Shown: positions 27,934-40,187, counted from the first letter of the stretch. The stretch is 64,000 bases of DNA from Paenibacillus sp. CF384 (GCF_900106745.1 NZ_FNNV01000026.1:1-64000), one strand, 5' to 3'. Translations and numbers: made by a program. The notes: generated by a model not told the origin, from the letters alone.

Positions 27934-29115
27934 ATGAACAAGAAGAGTGTGCGTGACGTTGAAGTAGCCGGTAAACGTGTATTTGTTCGTGTGGATTTTA
28001 ACGTACCAATGGAGAACGGTGCGATTACGGATGATACGCGTATTCGCGAGACGCTGCCTACCATCAAGTATCTGATCGAGAACGGTGCGAAAGTGATTTT
28101 GGCGAGCCACCTGGGACGTCCAAAAGGTCAAGTCGTTGAAGGCATGCGTCTAACTGAAGCTGGCGTTCGTTTGTCGCAATTGCTTGGCAAGCCGGTTGTC
28201 AAAACAGACGAAGCTGTTGGTGAATCTGTTAAAGCGCAAGTAGCAGCTCTTAAAGAAGGCGACGTGCTGTTGCTTGAGAACGTTCGTTTCTACGAGGGTG
28301 AAGAGAAGAACGATCCAGAATTGGCGAAGCAATTTGCCGAGTTGGCTGACCTGTTCGTTAATGATGCGTTCGGCGCTGCTCACCGCGCTCATGCATCGAC
28401 TGAAGGTATCGCACACTATTTGCCGGCTGTATCCGGTCTTCTGATGGAGAAAGAGCTTGACGTGCTTGGTCGCGCGCTTCTGAAACCAGAACGTCCATTC
28501 ACGGCGATTGTCGGCGGATCCAAAGTTAAGGATAAAATCGACGTTATCAACAAAATGATCGAAATCGCAGATAACATCATCATCGGCGGCGGTCTTTCCT
28601 ATACGTTCTTCAAAGCGCAAGGCCATGAAATCGGTCAATCGCTATGCGACAACTCCAAGCTTGATCTGGCACTTGAGTTTATCGAGAAAGCCAAATCGAT
28701 GGGCAAACAGTTCTTGCTGCCGGTTGATATCGTCATTACGGACGAGTTCAGCGCGAAAGCAAACACGCAAATCGTGGATGTTGACGGCATTCCTGCTGAA
28801 TGGGAAGGCATCGACATCGGTCCTAAAACACGTGAGCTGTATGCAGATGTAATCAAGAACTCCAAGCTGGTTGTATGGAACGGACCAATGGGCGTATTCG
28901 AAATCGAGCCATTCTCGCACGGTACTCGTGCAGTTGCAGCGGCTTGTGCGGATACAGAAGCTTATACAGTTATCGGCGGCGGCGATTCCGCGGCAGCTGC
29001 AGAGAAGTTCGGTCTGGCTGATAAGATGGACCACATCTCCACAGGCGGCGGCGCATCCCTGGAATTCATGGAAGGCAAGGCGCTTCCGGGCGTTGTTGCA
29101 CTGAACGATAAGTAA
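27934..29115 (+). CDS. pgk: phosphoglycerate kinase
   Basis: Glycolytic kinase that makes ATP from 1,3-bisphosphoglycerate. The N-terminal domain shows [14 protein letters not shown] near residue 17 and [11 protein letters not shown] near 57; the nucleotide-binding domain shows [11 protein letters not shown] and the C-terminal [13 protein letters not shown] and [15 protein letters not shown]. The 393 residues are normal. GGGAGG precedes the ATG. It is second in the lower-glycolysis genes and 22 bases from tpiA. Confidence 0.97.
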   Translation: MNKKSVRDVEVAGKRVFVRVDFNVPMENGAITDDTRIRETLPTIKYLIENGAKVILASHLGRPKGQVVEGMRLTEAGVRLSQLLGKPVVKTDEAVGESVKAQVAALKEGDVLLLENVRFYEGEEKNDPELAKQFAELADLFVNDAFGAAHRAHASTEGIAHYLPAVSGLLMEKELDVLGRALLKPERPFTAIVGGSKVKDKIDVINKMIEIADNIIIGGGLSYTFFKAQGHEIGQSLCDNSKLDLALEFIEKAKSMGKQFLLPVDIVITDEFSAKANTQIVDVDGIPAEWEGIDIGPKTRELYADVIKNSKLVVWNGPMGVFEIEPFSHGTRAVAAACADTEAYTVIGGGDSAAAAEKFGLADKMDHISTGGGASLEFMEGKALPGVVALNDK

Positions 29116-29137
29116 GAGATAAGAGGAGCGATTAACG

Positions 29138-29890
29138 ATGCGTAAACCAATTATTGCAGGCAACTGGAAAATGTTCAAAACGGTTTCTGAAGCGACTGCA
29201 TTCTTCGCAGACGTGAAAGGCAAAGCAGAGGTTGACGGCGTTGAAACGGTCATCTGCGCGCCATTCACAACTTTGCCTGCGCTTGTAGAAGCGGCTAAAG
29301 GCACGTCGATCGCAATCGGTGCGCAAAATGTCCACTTCGAGGACAACGGTGCGTTCACGGGCGAAATCAGCGGCGTTATGCTGAAAGACCTGGGCGTTCA
29401 ATATGTAATCATCGGTCACTCGGAGCGCCGCGCATATTTTGCGGAATCCGATGAGATTGTAAATAAGAAAGTCCATGCTGCATTCAAGCACGGCCTGACG
29501 CCTATCGTATGTGTTGGCGAGAAGCTGGAAGAGCGCGAAGCAGAACAAACGAAGTCGGTTTGCAAAGTTCAAACCGAAGCAGCTTTCCAAGGCTTGTCCG
29601 CAGCGCAAGCAGCAGAAGTTGTTGTTGCTTATGAGCCTATCTGGGCAATCGGAACAGGCAAATCCTCGACTTCCGCTGATGCAGAAGACGTGATTGCATT
29701 CATCCGCGATGTGATCGCAGGATTGTACGATGCAGCAACGGCTGACGCAGTCCGCATTCAATACGGCGGCAGCGTGAAACCGAACAACGTAAGCGAATAT
29801 CTGGGTCAATCCAATATCGACGGCGCATTGGTCGGCGGTGCAAGCTTAGAGCCTGCATCCTTCATCGCACTTGTCGAGGGGGCGAAGTAA
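29138..29890 (+). CDS. tpiA: triosephosphate isomerase
   Basis: TIM-barrel enzyme that interconverts dihydroxyacetone phosphate and glyceraldehyde 3-phosphate. Visible: AGNWKMFKT (Asn and catalytic Lys, residues 7-15), VIIGHSERR with the catalytic His near 95, and [14 protein letters not shown] with the catalytic Glu near 167. The 250 residues are normal. AGAGGAG precedes the ATG. The stop lies one base before gpmI. Confidence 0.97.
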   Translation: MRKPIIAGNWKMFKTVSEATAFFADVKGKAEVDGVETVICAPFTTLPALVEAAKGTSIAIGAQNVHFEDNGAFTGEISGVMLKDLGVQYVIIGHSERRAYFAESDEIVNKKVHAAFKHGLTPIVCVGEKLEEREAEQTKSVCKVQTEAAFQGLSAAQAAEVVVAYEPIWAIGTGKSSTSADAEDVIAFIRDVIAGLYDAATADAVRIQYGGSVKPNNVSEYLGQSNIDGALVGGASLEPASFIALVEGAK

Positions 29891-29891
29891 G

Positions 29892-31424
29892 ATGACAGCT
29901 CCGGTTGCACTTATTATCCTGGACGGATTCGGTTTGCGTAACGATGTTACCGGCAATGCGGTAGCACAAGCGAATAAGCCGAATTATGACCGCTACTGGA
30001 ACACCTACCCGCACACGACATTAACGGCGTGCGGAGAGGCAGTAGGCTTGCCGGAAGGTCAAATGGGTAACTCCGAAGTTGGCCATTTGAACATCGGCGC
30101 AGGCCGTGTCGTCTATCAAGACCTGACTCGCATCAGCAAGTCGATCCGCGACGGTGAATTCTTCGATAACGAGACGTTGATGGGCGCCATCCGTCACGTG
30201 AAAGAGAATGGCAAGAAGCTGCATTTGTACGGTCTGCTGTCTGACGGCGGCGTACACAGCCATATTGCACACTTGTTCGCATTGCTTGAGCTTGCGAAGA
30301 AGGAAGAAGTCGAGGAAGTGTACATTCATGCGTTCTTGGACGGCCGCGACGTGTCGCCGGATAGCGCAAAAGGATACCTCGAGCAGCTTACAGCTAAAAT
30401 CGAAGAAATCGGTGTAGGTAAAATTGCGACTGTTCAAGGCCGCTACTACGCGATGGACCGCGACAAACGCTGGGAGCGTACCGAGAAATCGTACCGTGCA
30501 ATGGTTTATGGAGATGGACCGCAATATACAGATCCAATTCAAGCCGTTGTGGAATCCTACGAGAAATCGGTTTATGACGAGTTCGTCATGCCGACTGTTA
30601 TCGTCAAAGAAGACGGCAGCCCGGTAGGTGTGGTGGAATCCGAAGATGCGGTTATTTTCTTCAACTTCCGTCCTGACCGTGCCATTCAGCTGTCGCAAGT
30701 GTTTACGAACAGCGACTTCCGCGGTTTCGACCGCGGGCCGAAAGCGCCGAATAACCTGTACTTTGTCTGTCTGACACTGTTCAGTGAAACCGTCGGCGGC
30801 TTCGTTGCGTATAAGCCGAAGAACCTCGACAACACGCTGGGTGAAGTACTCGTGCAGAATGGGAAGCGTCAGCTTCGCATCGCCGAGACGGAGAAATACC
30901 CGCATGTTACGTTCTTCTTCAGCGGCGGTCGCGACGCAGAACTTCCGGGCGAGACGCGTATTCTGATTCCTTCTCCGAAGGTAGCCACTTACGATCTTCA
31001 GCCGGAAATGAGCGCGTACGAAGTAGCAGCTGCGGCTGTGAAAGAAATCGAAGCAGATCGTCAAGATGTCATCATCTTGAACTTTGCGAACCCGGATATG
31101 GTTGGTCACTCCGGCATGCTGGAGCCGACGATCAAAGCGGTTGAAGCAACGGATGAGTGTCTGGGGCAAGTCGTAGAAGCGGTGCTGGCTAAAGGCGGCG
31201 TATGTCTGATTACGGCTGACCACGGCAATGCTGATATGGTGATCGATGAGAACGGTCGTCCGTTTACAGCCCATACGACGAATCCGGTTCCATTCATCGT
31301 CACGAAGCAGGTTGGACCTCTTCGTGAAGGCGGCGTCCTCGCGGATATCGCGCCGACGATTCTAGCTCTTGCAGGTCTCTCGAAGCCGGAAGAGATGACA
31401 GGAACGCCTCTGGTGCAAGGCTAA
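29892..31424 (+). CDS. gpmI: 2,3-bisphosphoglycerate-independent phosphoglycerate mutase
   Basis: Mn-dependent mutase of the alkaline-phosphatase fold, converting 3- to 2-phosphoglycerate. The N-terminal metal site [11 protein letters not shown], the catalytic serine in [17 protein letters not shown] near residue 62, FLDGRDVSP near 120 and the C-terminal [12 protein letters not shown] near 440 are visible. I chose ATG 29892, directly after tpiA and preceded by GAGGGGG, over an in-frame start seven codons earlier that lies within tpiA. The 510 residues are normal. Confidence 0.96.
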   Translation: MTAPVALIILDGFGLRNDVTGNAVAQANKPNYDRYWNTYPHTTLTACGEAVGLPEGQMGNSEVGHLNIGAGRVVYQDLTRISKSIRDGEFFDNETLMGAIRHVKENGKKLHLYGLLSDGGVHSHIAHLFALLELAKKEEVEEVYIHAFLDGRDVSPDSAKGYLEQLTAKIEEIGVGKIATVQGRYYAMDRDKRWERTEKSYRAMVYGDGPQYTDPIQAVVESYEKSVYDEFVMPTVIVKEDGSPVGVVESEDAVIFFNFRPDRAIQLSQVFTNSDFRGFDRGPKAPNNLYFVCLTLFSETVGGFVAYKPKNLDNTLGEVLVQNGKRQLRIAETEKYPHVTFFFSGGRDAELPGETRILIPSPKVATYDLQPEMSAYEVAAAAVKEIEADRQDVIILNFANPDMVGHSGMLEPTIKAVEATDECLGQVVEAVLAKGGVCLITADHGNADMVIDENGRPFTAHTTNPVPFIVTKQVGPLREGGVLADIAPTILALAGLSKPEEMTGTPLVQG

Positions 31425-31448
31425 GAACGACAATGGTAAATTGCCTAG

Positions 31449-32831
<1,383 letters not shown>

Positions 32832-32918
32832 GTTTCGAAGGAAAAACGGCTGAAGCCAAAATGACATAAGAGTGTCCCAAAAGGTGAGGTAGTTTACGCC
32901 TAGGCATTCGATATAATT

Positions 32919-32962
32919 AGGGAGAGATAACAAGGCGCAAGACTTGTTGCTCTCCCTTTTTT
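32919..32962 (+). terminator. terminator of the glycolytic operon
   Basis: A long stem with arms GGGAGAG(ATA)ACAAG and CTTGTT(GCT)CTCCC around GCGCAAGA, followed by six T. Confidence 0.88.
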
Positions 32963-33020
32963 CAATGGGGACGAGCAGGAAGGGCAGAACAAAAAACTAT
33001 AGAGCTATGAGGTGGAAGCA

Positions 33021-33788
33021 TTGGCTAAACCGGTTGTTGGCTTACAGTTGTATACGCTTCGTGATCAAACAGAGAAGGATTTCATCGGAACGATTCGCAA
33101 AGTAGCCGAAATGGGCTACAAAGCAGTAGAATTTGCAGGTTATTTCAATACGCCCGCGAAGGAATTAAAAGCGTTGTTGGACGAGCTTAACTTGCAGGCG
33201 CCGTCGGCGCATGTCGGTCTAAACTTCGGCGAGCCTGAGAAAATCAAAGCCGACCTGGCCAAGCAAATTGAATATGCCAAAGAAATCGGCCTTCAATATA
33301 TCGTGACGCCTTGGGCTCCGCTGCCCGAGAACCCGACAGCTGAAGACGTGAGCAAGCTTGCAGACATTCTGGCTGCAGCTGGTAAGCAAGTATCGGAAGC
33401 AGGCCTTATCTACGGCTATCATAATCATGATTTTGAATTCAAGCTGGTTGACGGTAAGCCGATCATGGATCTGCTGCTTGAGAAAGTGCCTGCTGAATAC
33501 CTCATTGCTGAATTTGATTTCGGCTGGGTACACATGGGCGGACAGAACCCGGTTGAATATGCAAACCGCTATGCGGGCCGTTTGCCTTTGGCGCACTTTA
33601 AAGATTTTGGCCAAGGTCGCAGCGACACCGAGGTAGGCAAAGGGATCGTGAATTTGAAAGGCGTCTTGGACGTAGCCGAGCAATCGGGCATTAAATATAT
33701 TTTCGTGGAACAAGAGCAGTTCGTTTCTTCGTCGCTGGAGAGCGCGAAGATCAGCCTTGATTTCTTCCGCGAGAACGACTACCTATAA
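33021..33788 (+). CDS. sugar phosphate isomerase/epimerase (xylose isomerase-like TIM barrel)
   Basis: A 255-residue member of the AP-endonuclease-2/xylose-isomerase-like fold. Typical blocks are VVGLQLYTLRDQ at the start, GYKAVEFAGYF, YGYHNHDFEFK near residue 135, EFDFGWVHMGGQNP near 170 and LAHFKDFG near 194, with His, Glu and Asp residues placed to bind a divalent metal. I prefer TTG 33021, with GAGGTGG 7 bases upstream; GTG 33012 overlaps that RBS. It is monocistronic between two terminators. The substrate, perhaps a sugar or inositol derivative, is unknown. Confidence 0.8.
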   Translation: MAKPVVGLQLYTLRDQTEKDFIGTIRKVAEMGYKAVEFAGYFNTPAKELKALLDELNLQAPSAHVGLNFGEPEKIKADLAKQIEYAKEIGLQYIVTPWAPLPENPTAEDVSKLADILAAAGKQVSEAGLIYGYHNHDFEFKLVDGKPIMDLLLEKVPAEYLIAEFDFGWVHMGGQNPVEYANRYAGRLPLAHFKDFGQGRSDTEVGKGIVNLKGVLDVAEQSGIKYIFVEQEQFVSSSLESAKISLDFFRENDYL

Positions 33789-33801
33789 TCGATAAGTATA
33801 G

Positions 33802-33841
33802 AAAGGCTCTGCGTTCCCGGTTGGGAATGCGGAGCCTTTTC
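33802..33841. terminator. bidirectional terminator
   Basis: Stem AAAGGCTC(TGC)TTCCC with GGGAA(TGC)GGAGCCTTTT, between the convergent isomerase gene and the AraC-type regulator gene; T runs occur on both strands. Confidence 0.85.
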
Positions 33842-33856
33842 TGCATGCTGCCCATG

Positions 33857-34780
33857 CTAAATGAAGCGAGAAAGCTTACGGAATTGACCCGGTGGTACGC
33901 CGGTGTGTTGTTTAAACCATTTGGTGAAGTTGTGAATGGAACCGACCTGAAGCTCATCGGCGATGGCGAGGAGGGAGTGCTCGGAATGGGCGAGCAGCTC
34001 TTTGGCAAGCTGCAGCTTGCGGCTCATGAAATAATCGTAAGGGGTCGTTCCCAGCTGCGCCCGGAAGAGCCTTGCCATATGATCAGGGTGGTAAGAACTC
34101 CACTGTCCAAGCCAGTTATGGTCATAGCGTTCTCGTGCGTGCTCGTCGCATTTGGCTGCGATCGCGCTAATGATAGGGGTCAACGGCTGCTGCTGCTTGT
34201 TGGATTTGCGAAGTTCTTCCTGTTTCATGGCAGCAAGCAGCTCAAGCAGAAGTCCCCGTAGAAGCGGAGCTGTATAGGCTCGCGATTCGGCACTGTAGCA
34301 TTCCGACAGGCGTGCGAAGCGAGGCTCGAACCGATCAATCGACACCTGCCGCACATCATGGAATAGGAGACTATCATCCGGATAATCCGCGCTTCCCACC
34401 AGCATCCTGTTATCTTGCGTAGTGTCTTGCGCCGGGTCGAATTTGGCGGTATCGCGAATCTTTATCCCCGGGCTTCTCCCCGAGGGGTTATGTTCTTCCC
34501 AGCTGAAGTGCAAGCCGTATAAGAGAAACGGAGCTGCTTCATCGGCGATGAAGTGATGCACCGTATCTGGGCCGTAGTAGAACAAGCTGCCGGGAAGAGC
34601 GCTGTAAGGCTCGCCTTGAATGAAGGCCGTTCCGCGACCGGCAGCAACGAAAATAAACTGATGCTCATCGATAACCCTTGGACCGAACGAGAAGCCCGGG
34701 AGACACTGCAGTTTATTGGCATACCAAACGGCAGGCTGCAGCGATTGCCAGCTAATGGTTGGCACAGGACCGTTGGACAA
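33857..34780 (-). CDS. AraC-family transcriptional regulator
   Basis: A 307-residue regulator with an N-terminal cupin-like sensor (about 20-150; the HQFIFVAAGRGTAFIQGE region) and a C-terminal double HTH of AraC type (about 205-305; LGTTPYDYFMSRKLQLAKEL followed by HNFTKWFKQHTGVPPGQFRK). It lies divergent from a phytanoyl-CoA dioxygenase-family gene with 144 bases between, so it probably controls that gene. The inducer is unknown; the cupin suggests a small sugar- or acid-like ligand. Confidence 0.88.
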   Translation of the reverse strand: MSNGPVPTISWQSLQPAVWYANKLQCLPGFSFGPRVIDEHQFIFVAAGRGTAFIQGEPYSALPGSLFYYGPDTVHHFIADEAAPFLLYGLHFSWEEHNPSGRSPGIKIRDTAKFDPAQDTTQDNRMLVGSADYPDDSLLFHDVRQVSIDRFEPRFARLSECYSAESRAYTAPLLRGLLLELLAAMKQEELRKSNKQQQPLTPIISAIAAKCDEHARERYDHNWLGQWSSYHPDHMARLFRAQLGTTPYDYFMSRKLQLAKELLAHSEHSLLAIADELQVGSIHNFTKWFKQHTGVPPGQFRKLSRFI

Positions 34781-34924
34781 ATTGTCTGCCCCCTCTTGTG
34801 AATATGAATGTCGCTGAGAGTTAAAAATCCATCGGGTGCAAATAAATACACCGCTTTCATCTAAGCATATAATGGATTTATAAAGTCGACAATCGACAAA
34901 TTCCTAGTGGGATGAAAGGGTGGG

Positions 34925-35866
34925 ATGGCGATGGATCCGGCGATTAAACCGGCAACGCGGTCTTTTGAAGATGCGACACCTTTATTGGCGGTACCTGAGG
35001 AACTAAGACGTGAAGCGGAGAAGAAGGGGTATCTGTTCTTTAAGCATTTCTTCACTCGGGAAGAAGTGATAGACCTTCGGGGGCAGATGCTGAATGTCCT
35101 GCAGGAAGAAGGGCTTCTGGACGATGAAGCGCCGCTGCTTGATGGGATTGGCAATCAGCCGATTATCGACCAAATGACGGTCGAAGAGCTGAACTGGAAT
35201 GGAATCGGAACGACGCAGCAGGTTTATCATAAAGTTCAGAAGCTGGAATCCTTCCACGCCGTAGCCCATCATCCGAAGCTGCTTGGGTTATTTGATACGC
35301 TGTTCGGCGAACGCACCTTTCCGCATCCCCGCAATATTGCCCGCATCATGCTGCCAAGCGACAAGCTGAACGTGACGCCGCCGCATCAAGATTTTCTCCA
35401 TATCCAAGGCAGCTATACCACATGGACCTGCTGGGCACCAATCGGCGATGTGCCTAAAGCGCTGGGGGGGTTATCGGTTCTGGAAGGCAGTCATGACACG
35501 GGTTTACTCGGCGTTACAGCAAATCCCGGTGCCGGAGGACTGGAGTCGATTCTGTGCGGGCTTGGTTATGAATGGGCGGAGACGGACTATGAAGCGGGAG
35601 ATATTCTGATATTCCACAGCTTAACGGTGCACAAAGCACTCGCCAACACGATCCCGGGACGGGTACGATTATCGCTTGATTTGCGATTTCAACCTGCGAC
35701 CCAGCCGATCGAGAACGCATCCTTGCTGCCGCACGGGCCATTCGAGTGGGATGAGTTGTACGAAGGCTGGACACGCGAGGATCTGCAGTACTATTGGAAG
35801 AAGGAGCAGTTCACGTTCCTGCCGTTCAACGAGGAGATCCGCTGGCAGAAGGACAAAATCTGTTAG
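34925..35866 (+). CDS. phytanoyl-CoA dioxygenase family protein
   Basis: A 313-residue Fe(II)/2-oxoglutarate oxygenase-like protein. The HxD iron-binding pair is in TPPHQDFLHIQGSY near residue 156, the distal His in HSLTVHKALAN near 237, and the 2-oxoglutarate-binding Arg in GRVRLSLDLRFQP. WAPIGDVPKALGGLSVLEGS is typical of the PhyH family. All iron ligands are present, so it should be active. The substrate is unknown; bacterial members hydroxylate diverse small molecules. It is divergent from the AraC-type regulator. Confidence 0.82.
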   Translation: MAMDPAIKPATRSFEDATPLLAVPEELRREAEKKGYLFFKHFFTREEVIDLRGQMLNVLQEEGLLDDEAPLLDGIGNQPIIDQMTVEELNWNGIGTTQQVYHKVQKLESFHAVAHHPKLLGLFDTLFGERTFPHPRNIARIMLPSDKLNVTPPHQDFLHIQGSYTTWTCWAPIGDVPKALGGLSVLEGSHDTGLLGVTANPGAGGLESILCGLGYEWAETDYEAGDILIFHSLTVHKALANTIPGRVRLSLDLRFQPATQPIENASLLPHGPFEWDELYEGWTREDLQYYWKKEQFTFLPFNEEIRWQKDKIC

Positions 35867-35867
35867 C

Positions 35868-35896
35868 TTGTATTAGGCACCTTGCTATGGTACAAT
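35868..35896 (+). promoter_or_regulatory. sigma-A promoter of secG
   Basis: TTGTAT (35868-35873), a 17-base spacer and TACAAT (35891-35896) with an upstream TGG, 84 bases before secG. Confidence 0.75.
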
Positions 35897-35979
35897 AATA
35901 TTGCTGTTTCTAGGTCTTGTCTCCTTAGGCAAGGCACGGCAAACTTTAAATTTGCTCCTTGTGCGCAGGAGGTGGAACT

Positions 35980-36216
35980 ATGGAAATCACTTTTAAAATT
36001 TTGCTTATTATTTTCTCCTTGGCTCTGATCTCAGTTGTACTTTTACAAAAAGGGAAGAGCGCTGGGTTGTCGGGTGCTATTTCCGGCGGTGCTGAGCACT
36101 TGTTCGGTAAGACTAAAGCACGCGGCTTGGACCTGTTCTTACAGCGTATGACAATTGCAGTGGCAGCAGGCTTTTTCATTACTGCTCTGGTTGTTGCGTA
36201 CCTAGTTAAGGCGTAA
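35980..36216 (+). CDS. secG: preprotein translocase subunit SecG
   Basis: Small membrane subunit of the SecYEG translocon. The 78 residues hold two hydrophobic helices (about 4-22 and 54-75) joined by the typical loop [21 protein letters not shown] chose ATG 35980 because AGGAGGTGG lies 6 bases before it. It starts the known secG-rnr-smpB-ssrA gene order, but a terminator separates it from rnr. Confidence 0.93.
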   Translation: MEITFKILLIIFSLALISVVLLQKGKSAGLSGAISGGAEHLFGKTKARGLDLFLQRMTIAVAAGFFITALVVAYLVKA

Positions 36217-36234
36217 TGAAATAAGTTGTACAGA

Positions 36235-36261
36235 AAGCGGGCTTAAGGCTCGCTTTTTTTG
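36235..36261 (+). terminator. terminator of secG
   Basis: Stem AAGCGGGC / GCTCGCTT with one G-U pair, followed by seven T. Confidence 0.85.
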
Positions 36262-36417
36262 TTGCTTGCAGGAACTGGAAAAAGTTAACTAAGTATATAC
36301 GGCCGGCGAAAATTGTTATTTTTGCCAGGCTGGTGCGGATGGTGGCCATACCTTTCGTGTATACTATATAGTATATGGCAAATCTATCAACCGAAGTGGT
36401 ACATGAGGTGAGAAGTT

Positions 36418-39400
36418 ATGGTAACAGAGCAGCAGCTGCTGGAGTTTATGCGTGAGCAGGCGTACAAGCCGATGACCTACCAAGAGCTAGATAAGCAGCT
36501 GGGCGGAGAGGGAGATGCGGCATCGTTCCGCAATTTCCTTGTAGTCTTAAACGAGCTGGAGAATGAGGGCAAAATCGTACGGAATTCCAGCGACCGCTAC
36601 GGGCTTCCGGAGCGGATGAATTTGGTGCGCGGACGGGTACAGGGTCATGCGAAGGGTTTTGCTTTCTTAATCCCTGAGGACAAGGGACATGGCGATGTGT
36701 ACATCAACGCCAACGATCTGAAGAGTGCGATGAACGGCGATATCGTGCTCCTGCGCGTCACTTCGAAGAGCGCATCCGGCGGTCGCATGGAAGGCGAAGT
36801 CGTGAAGATCATCGATCGCGCTGTAACGCAAATTGTCGGAACATTTGATCATCATGAGTCGTACGGTTTCGTGCTGCCGGATGATAAACGGATTAATCGG
36901 GATATTTTTATTCCACAAGGTCAATTCAAAGGCGCGGTAACCGGTCAGAAGGTCGTCGTGCGCATCGTGTCCTATCCGGAAGGCCGTTCGGCGGCTGAAG
37001 GCGAAATAATTGAAGTGCTCGGTCATAAGGATGACCCGGGCATTGATATTCTCTCCATTATTCGAAAGCATCAGCTGCCTGAGAGCTTCCCGGATGATGT
37101 GATGGCAGAAGCGGAAGCAGCGCCGGACTCGATTACAGAGGATGAGATTGTACGTCAAGGCCGCCGCGATCTGCGCGATAAGGTCATTGTAACGATCGAT
37201 GGCGAGGATGCCAAAGATCTGGATGATGCAGTCAATGTAGAGCGCCTCGAGAACGGTAATTTCGTGCTTGGCGTGCATATTGCCGATGTCGGTTATTATG
37301 TGAAGGAAAACTCGGCTCTGGATCAAGAAGCTTACCGCCGCGGATGCAGCGTGTACTTGGTGGACCGCGTTATTCCGATGCTGCCTCACCGCCTGTCGAA
37401 CGGGATCTGTTCCTTGAATCCGCAGGTGGATCGATTGACGCTATCCTGCGAGATGGAGTTTGATGCAGCTACGCTTAAGCGCGTGCGTCATGAAGTGTTC
37501 ACGAGCGTCATTCGGACGAAAGAGCGAATGACGTATACGAATGTTCGCAAAATCGTTGCGGATGAGGATCCAGAAGTTATGGCGCGCTATGCCGAGCTAG
37601 TGCCGACGTTCAAGCTGATGGAAGAGCTTGCGATGCGTTTGCGCAATATGCGGATGAAGCGGGGCGCGATTGATTTTGACTTCATCGAGTCCAAGGTCAT
37701 CGTGGACAGCGATGGCAAAGCAGTTGACATCGTGAAACGCGAGCGTTCCATTGCGGAGTCGATTATTGAAGAGTTCATGCTTGCGGCCAACGAAACGGTT
37801 GCGGAGCATTTCCACTGGCTGAAAGTACCGTTCCTGTACCGGACGCATGATAATCCGGATCAAGAGAAGCTGCTGCATTTCGTGCAGTTTGCGGCTAACT
37901 TCGGCTATACGATTAAAGGCAAAGGCGGAAGCGTCATTCATCCGCGTGCGCTCCAGACGCTGCTTGAAGACGTGCGCGGGTCGAAGGAGCAGACCGTTAT
38001 CTCGACGGTGATGCTGCGTTCGATGAAGCAGGCGAAGTACGACGCGGAGAGTCTCGGCCACTTCGGCCTTGCCGCCGAGTTCTACTCGCACTTTACATCG
38101 CCGATTCGGCGTTATCCCGATCTTGTCATCCACCGCGTCATGCGCGAAGTATTCGAGAATGGCGGCACGCTGACGGATGCTCGCCAGGAAGCGCTGACAG
38201 CGCGGATGCCCGATATCGCGCAGCAGTCGTCGGAGCGGGAGCGTCTCGCGGTTGAAGCGGAACGCGACACGGAGAAGCTGAAGAAATGCGAGTACATGCT
38301 TGATAAAGTCGGCGAGGACTTCGACGGCATCATCAGCAGCGTGACGAGCTTCGGCATCTTCGTGGAGCTGCCGAATACGGTCGAGGGGCTCATTCGTTTG
38401 AGCGAGCTCTCGGACGATTATTATCACTTCCACGAGCAGCACATGCTGCTGATCGGCGAGCGGACGTCGAAGACGTATCGCATCGGCGATGAAGTGCGCA
38501 TCCGCGTGGAGCGGGTGAACATGGATGAGCATACCATTGATTTTGGGATGCTCGAGAATAAGAGCGCAGACGGCGCCGACCGTGCGCGCGAGTATGGGCT
38601 TGGCGGCGGCCGCAGCGGAGCCGGCCGCGGTTCGCGCAGCGGCGGCGGTGGCCGCGAGCGTGGCGGCGCAGCCGCGCAGCGCAGCGGGCGCGGAGGCGCA
38701 GGCGCGCGCGAGGGCCGCGGAGGCGCGCAGCGTGAGCGCGGCGGCGGCGGTAGCGCGCCGGCGGTGGCGCGCGAAGCGGCCGTTGGGCCGCGCGGACGCG
38801 GCCAGCGGCGCGGAGGCGCTGCCGCGGCGGAGCCGGGCGCGACGCGCAGCGGTGGCGGCGGAGCGGGAGCGCCGCAGGCGGAGCGCGGCGGCAGCGAGCG
38901 CGGCGGACGCCGGCGCAAGGGCCGCGGAGGCGAAGCCGGGCGCAGCGGCGGAGCGGCGACGCAAGGCGCGGGAGTTGCGCCGGCGCGTCGCGAAGGCGAC
39001 GGGCGTGCATGGAAGCCGGAGGATGATTTCAACCTCGATCGGCTTCTCGGTACGGACAGTGCAGCGCGTAGTGGCGGCGAGTCCGGTGAAGGCAAGCGTA
39101 AAGCAGTCCGCACGGATATGTGGGGCTTGCCGATCCTGAACGCCGGATCGCTTAAGGATAACGGTGAAGATCCGGATGCTTACCGTTCACGCGGTCGCGA
39201 TGGCGGCGGACGAGGTTCGCGCAGCGGCGGTGGTGACCGCGGATTTGGCGGCCGTTCTTCCGGCTCCGGTCGTGGAGGATCGTCCCGAAGTGGCAGCGGC
39301 AATAGTGGAGGAAGCGGCAGTGCTTCCGGTGGAACCGGCTCTCGCCGTAAGAAACCGGCTGGCGGCGAATCTACGCCTGTATCGCCGGGACCTGATGCAG

Positions 39401-39501
39401 GGGGCAATAGCTCAGCCGGAACTGGCAGCACTGGCTCGAAGCCGCGTAAGAAGAAAAACGGCAACTCAACCGCAGCTTTTGTGCGGAAGAAACGCTTATA
39501 A
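36418..39501 (+). CDS. rnr: ribonuclease R with very long Arg/Gly-rich C-terminal tail
   Basis: Processive 3'-5' exoribonuclease that degrades structured RNA and, with tmRNA-SmpB, non-stop mRNAs. Order: N-terminal HTH (1-65), two cold-shock OB domains (about 65-220), the RNB catalytic domain with [15 protein letters not shown] near residue 261, and an S1 domain ending near 715. RNase R is usually about 750-820 residues; this protein has 1027. Residues 716-1027 are a low-complexity tail of RGG, GGR and Ala/Arg repeats with Lys clusters, broken by an ordered-looking segment at about 862-925 ([28 protein letters not shown]). DNA for the tail is extremely GC-rich. Confidence 0.94.
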   Translation: MVTEQQLLEFMREQAYKPMTYQELDKQLGGEGDAASFRNFLVVLNELENEGKIVRNSSDRYGLPERMNLVRGRVQGHAKGFAFLIPEDKGHGDVYINANDLKSAMNGDIVLLRVTSKSASGGRMEGEVVKIIDRAVTQIVGTFDHHESYGFVLPDDKRINRDIFIPQGQFKGAVTGQKVVVRIVSYPEGRSAAEGEIIEVLGHKDDPGIDILSIIRKHQLPESFPDDVMAEAEAAPDSITEDEIVRQGRRDLRDKVIVTIDGEDAKDLDDAVNVERLENGNFVLGVHIADVGYYVKENSALDQEAYRRGCSVYLVDRVIPMLPHRLSNGICSLNPQVDRLTLSCEMEFDAATLKRVRHEVFTSVIRTKERMTYTNVRKIVADEDPEVMARYAELVPTFKLMEELAMRLRNMRMKRGAIDFDFIESKVIVDSDGKAVDIVKRERSIAESIIEEFMLAANETVAEHFHWLKVPFLYRTHDNPDQEKLLHFVQFAANFGYTIKGKGGSVIHPRALQTLLEDVRGSKEQTVISTVMLRSMKQAKYDAESLGHFGLAAEFYSHFTSPIRRYPDLVIHRVMREVFENGGTLTDARQEALTARMPDIAQQSSERERLAVEAERDTEKLKKCEYMLDKVGEDFDGIISSVTSFGIFVELPNTVEGLIRLSELSDDYYHFHEQHMLLIGERTSKTYRIGDEVRIRVERVNMDEHTIDFGMLENKSADGADRAREYGLGGGRSGAGRGSRSGGGGRERGGAAAQRSGRGGAGAREGRGGAQRERGGGGSAPAVAREAAVGPRGRGQRRGGAAAAEPGATRSGGGGAGAPQAERGGSERGGRRRKGRGGEAGRSGGAATQGAGVAPARREGDGRAWKPEDDFNLDRLLGTDSAARSGGESGEGKRKAVRTDMWGLPILNAGSLKDNGEDPDAYRSRGRDGGGRGSRSGGGDRGFGGRSSGSGRGGSSRSGSGNSGGSGSASGGTGSRRKKPAGGESTPVSPGPDAGGNSSAGTGSTGSKPRKKKNGNSTAAFVRKKRL

Positions 39502-39531
39502 TACGCGGTTGGAGCTTGCTTTTACCAAATC

Positions 39532-39560
39532 TTGATTTCAATCTGTAAAGTTGTTACAAT
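39532..39560 (+). promoter_or_regulatory. sigma-A promoter of smpB
   Basis: TTGATT (39532-39537), a 17-base spacer and TACAAT (39555-39560), 57 bases before smpB. Confidence 0.75.
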
Positions 39561-39616
39561 GGACTCCTGACTGGAATGGTTGGGAGTCCGTTTATTACTG
39601 GAGAGGTGGGATAGAA

Positions 39617-40096
39617 GTGGCGAAGAAGAGTGACGGGAAACAGCTGGCACAGAATAAGAAGGCTTCCCATGACTATTTCATCGAGGATACCTTTGAAGCG
39701 GGCATGGTGCTGATGGGAAGTGAAATTAAGTCGCTTCGGATGGGACGGGCCAATATTGGTGATTCGTTCGCTACGATTCGGAACGGTGAGATCTTCATTC
39801 ACAATTTGCACATCAGTCCTTTCGAGCAAGGTAACCGAAGCAATCCGGATGATCCGACTCGGACGCGCAAGTTATTGATGCACAAGGTGCAGATTCATAA
39901 GCTTCTTGGATTGTCCAAGCAAGATGGCTATGCGATCGTGCCGCTTAAGATTTATGTTCGCAACGGTTATGCGAAGCTGCTGCTCGGCCTTGGTAAAGGG
40001 AAGAAGCAGTACGATAAGCGTGAATCGGCGGCGAAGAAGGATGCGCAGCGCGATATCCAACGTGCTTTGCGTGAGAAACAGAAGGTTGCCAGATAA
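39617..40096 (+). CDS. smpB: SsrA-binding protein SmpB
   Basis: Beta-barrel RNA-binding protein that carries alanyl-tmRNA into stalled ribosomes. The 159 residues show [20 protein letters not shown] near residue 15, [14 protein letters not shown], the [15 protein letters not shown] loop and the basic C-terminal helix [21 protein letters not shown] chose GTG 39617 after GAGAGGTGGG; 22 further in-frame codons upstream are not SmpB-like and contain the promoter. The ssrA gene lies 224 bases downstream. Confidence 0.96.
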   Translation: MAKKSDGKQLAQNKKASHDYFIEDTFEAGMVLMGSEIKSLRMGRANIGDSFATIRNGEIFIHNLHISPFEQGNRSNPDDPTRTRKLLMHKVQIHKLLGLSKQDGYAIVPLKIYVRNGYAKLLLGLGKGKKQYDKRESAAKKDAQRDIQRALREKQKVAR

Positions 40097-40178
40097 TCTG
40101 ATTGTTGGCTGGACTGGCTATGATGGTGAACGTCGCCATCGCTTCCAGAAAGACATGCCTTCACGATGTCGGCACCTG

Positions 40179-40187
40179 TGTTATACT
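40179..40187 (+). promoter_or_regulatory. probable extended -10 promoter of ssrA
   Basis: TGTTATACT, an extended -10, about 134 bases before mature tmRNA; no good -35 is seen. The long 5' leader would be removed by RNase P. Confidence 0.45.

Noticed and set aside
30021-31274. 417-codon minus-strand frame opposite gpmI
   Set aside because: It is antisense to a clear phosphoglycerate mutase and shows no protein-like pattern.
37597-39113. Several long overlapping frames on both strands over the end of rnr
   Set aside because: The DNA is so GC-rich and repetitive that stop codons are rare in all frames. Only the RNase R frame continues a known domain.
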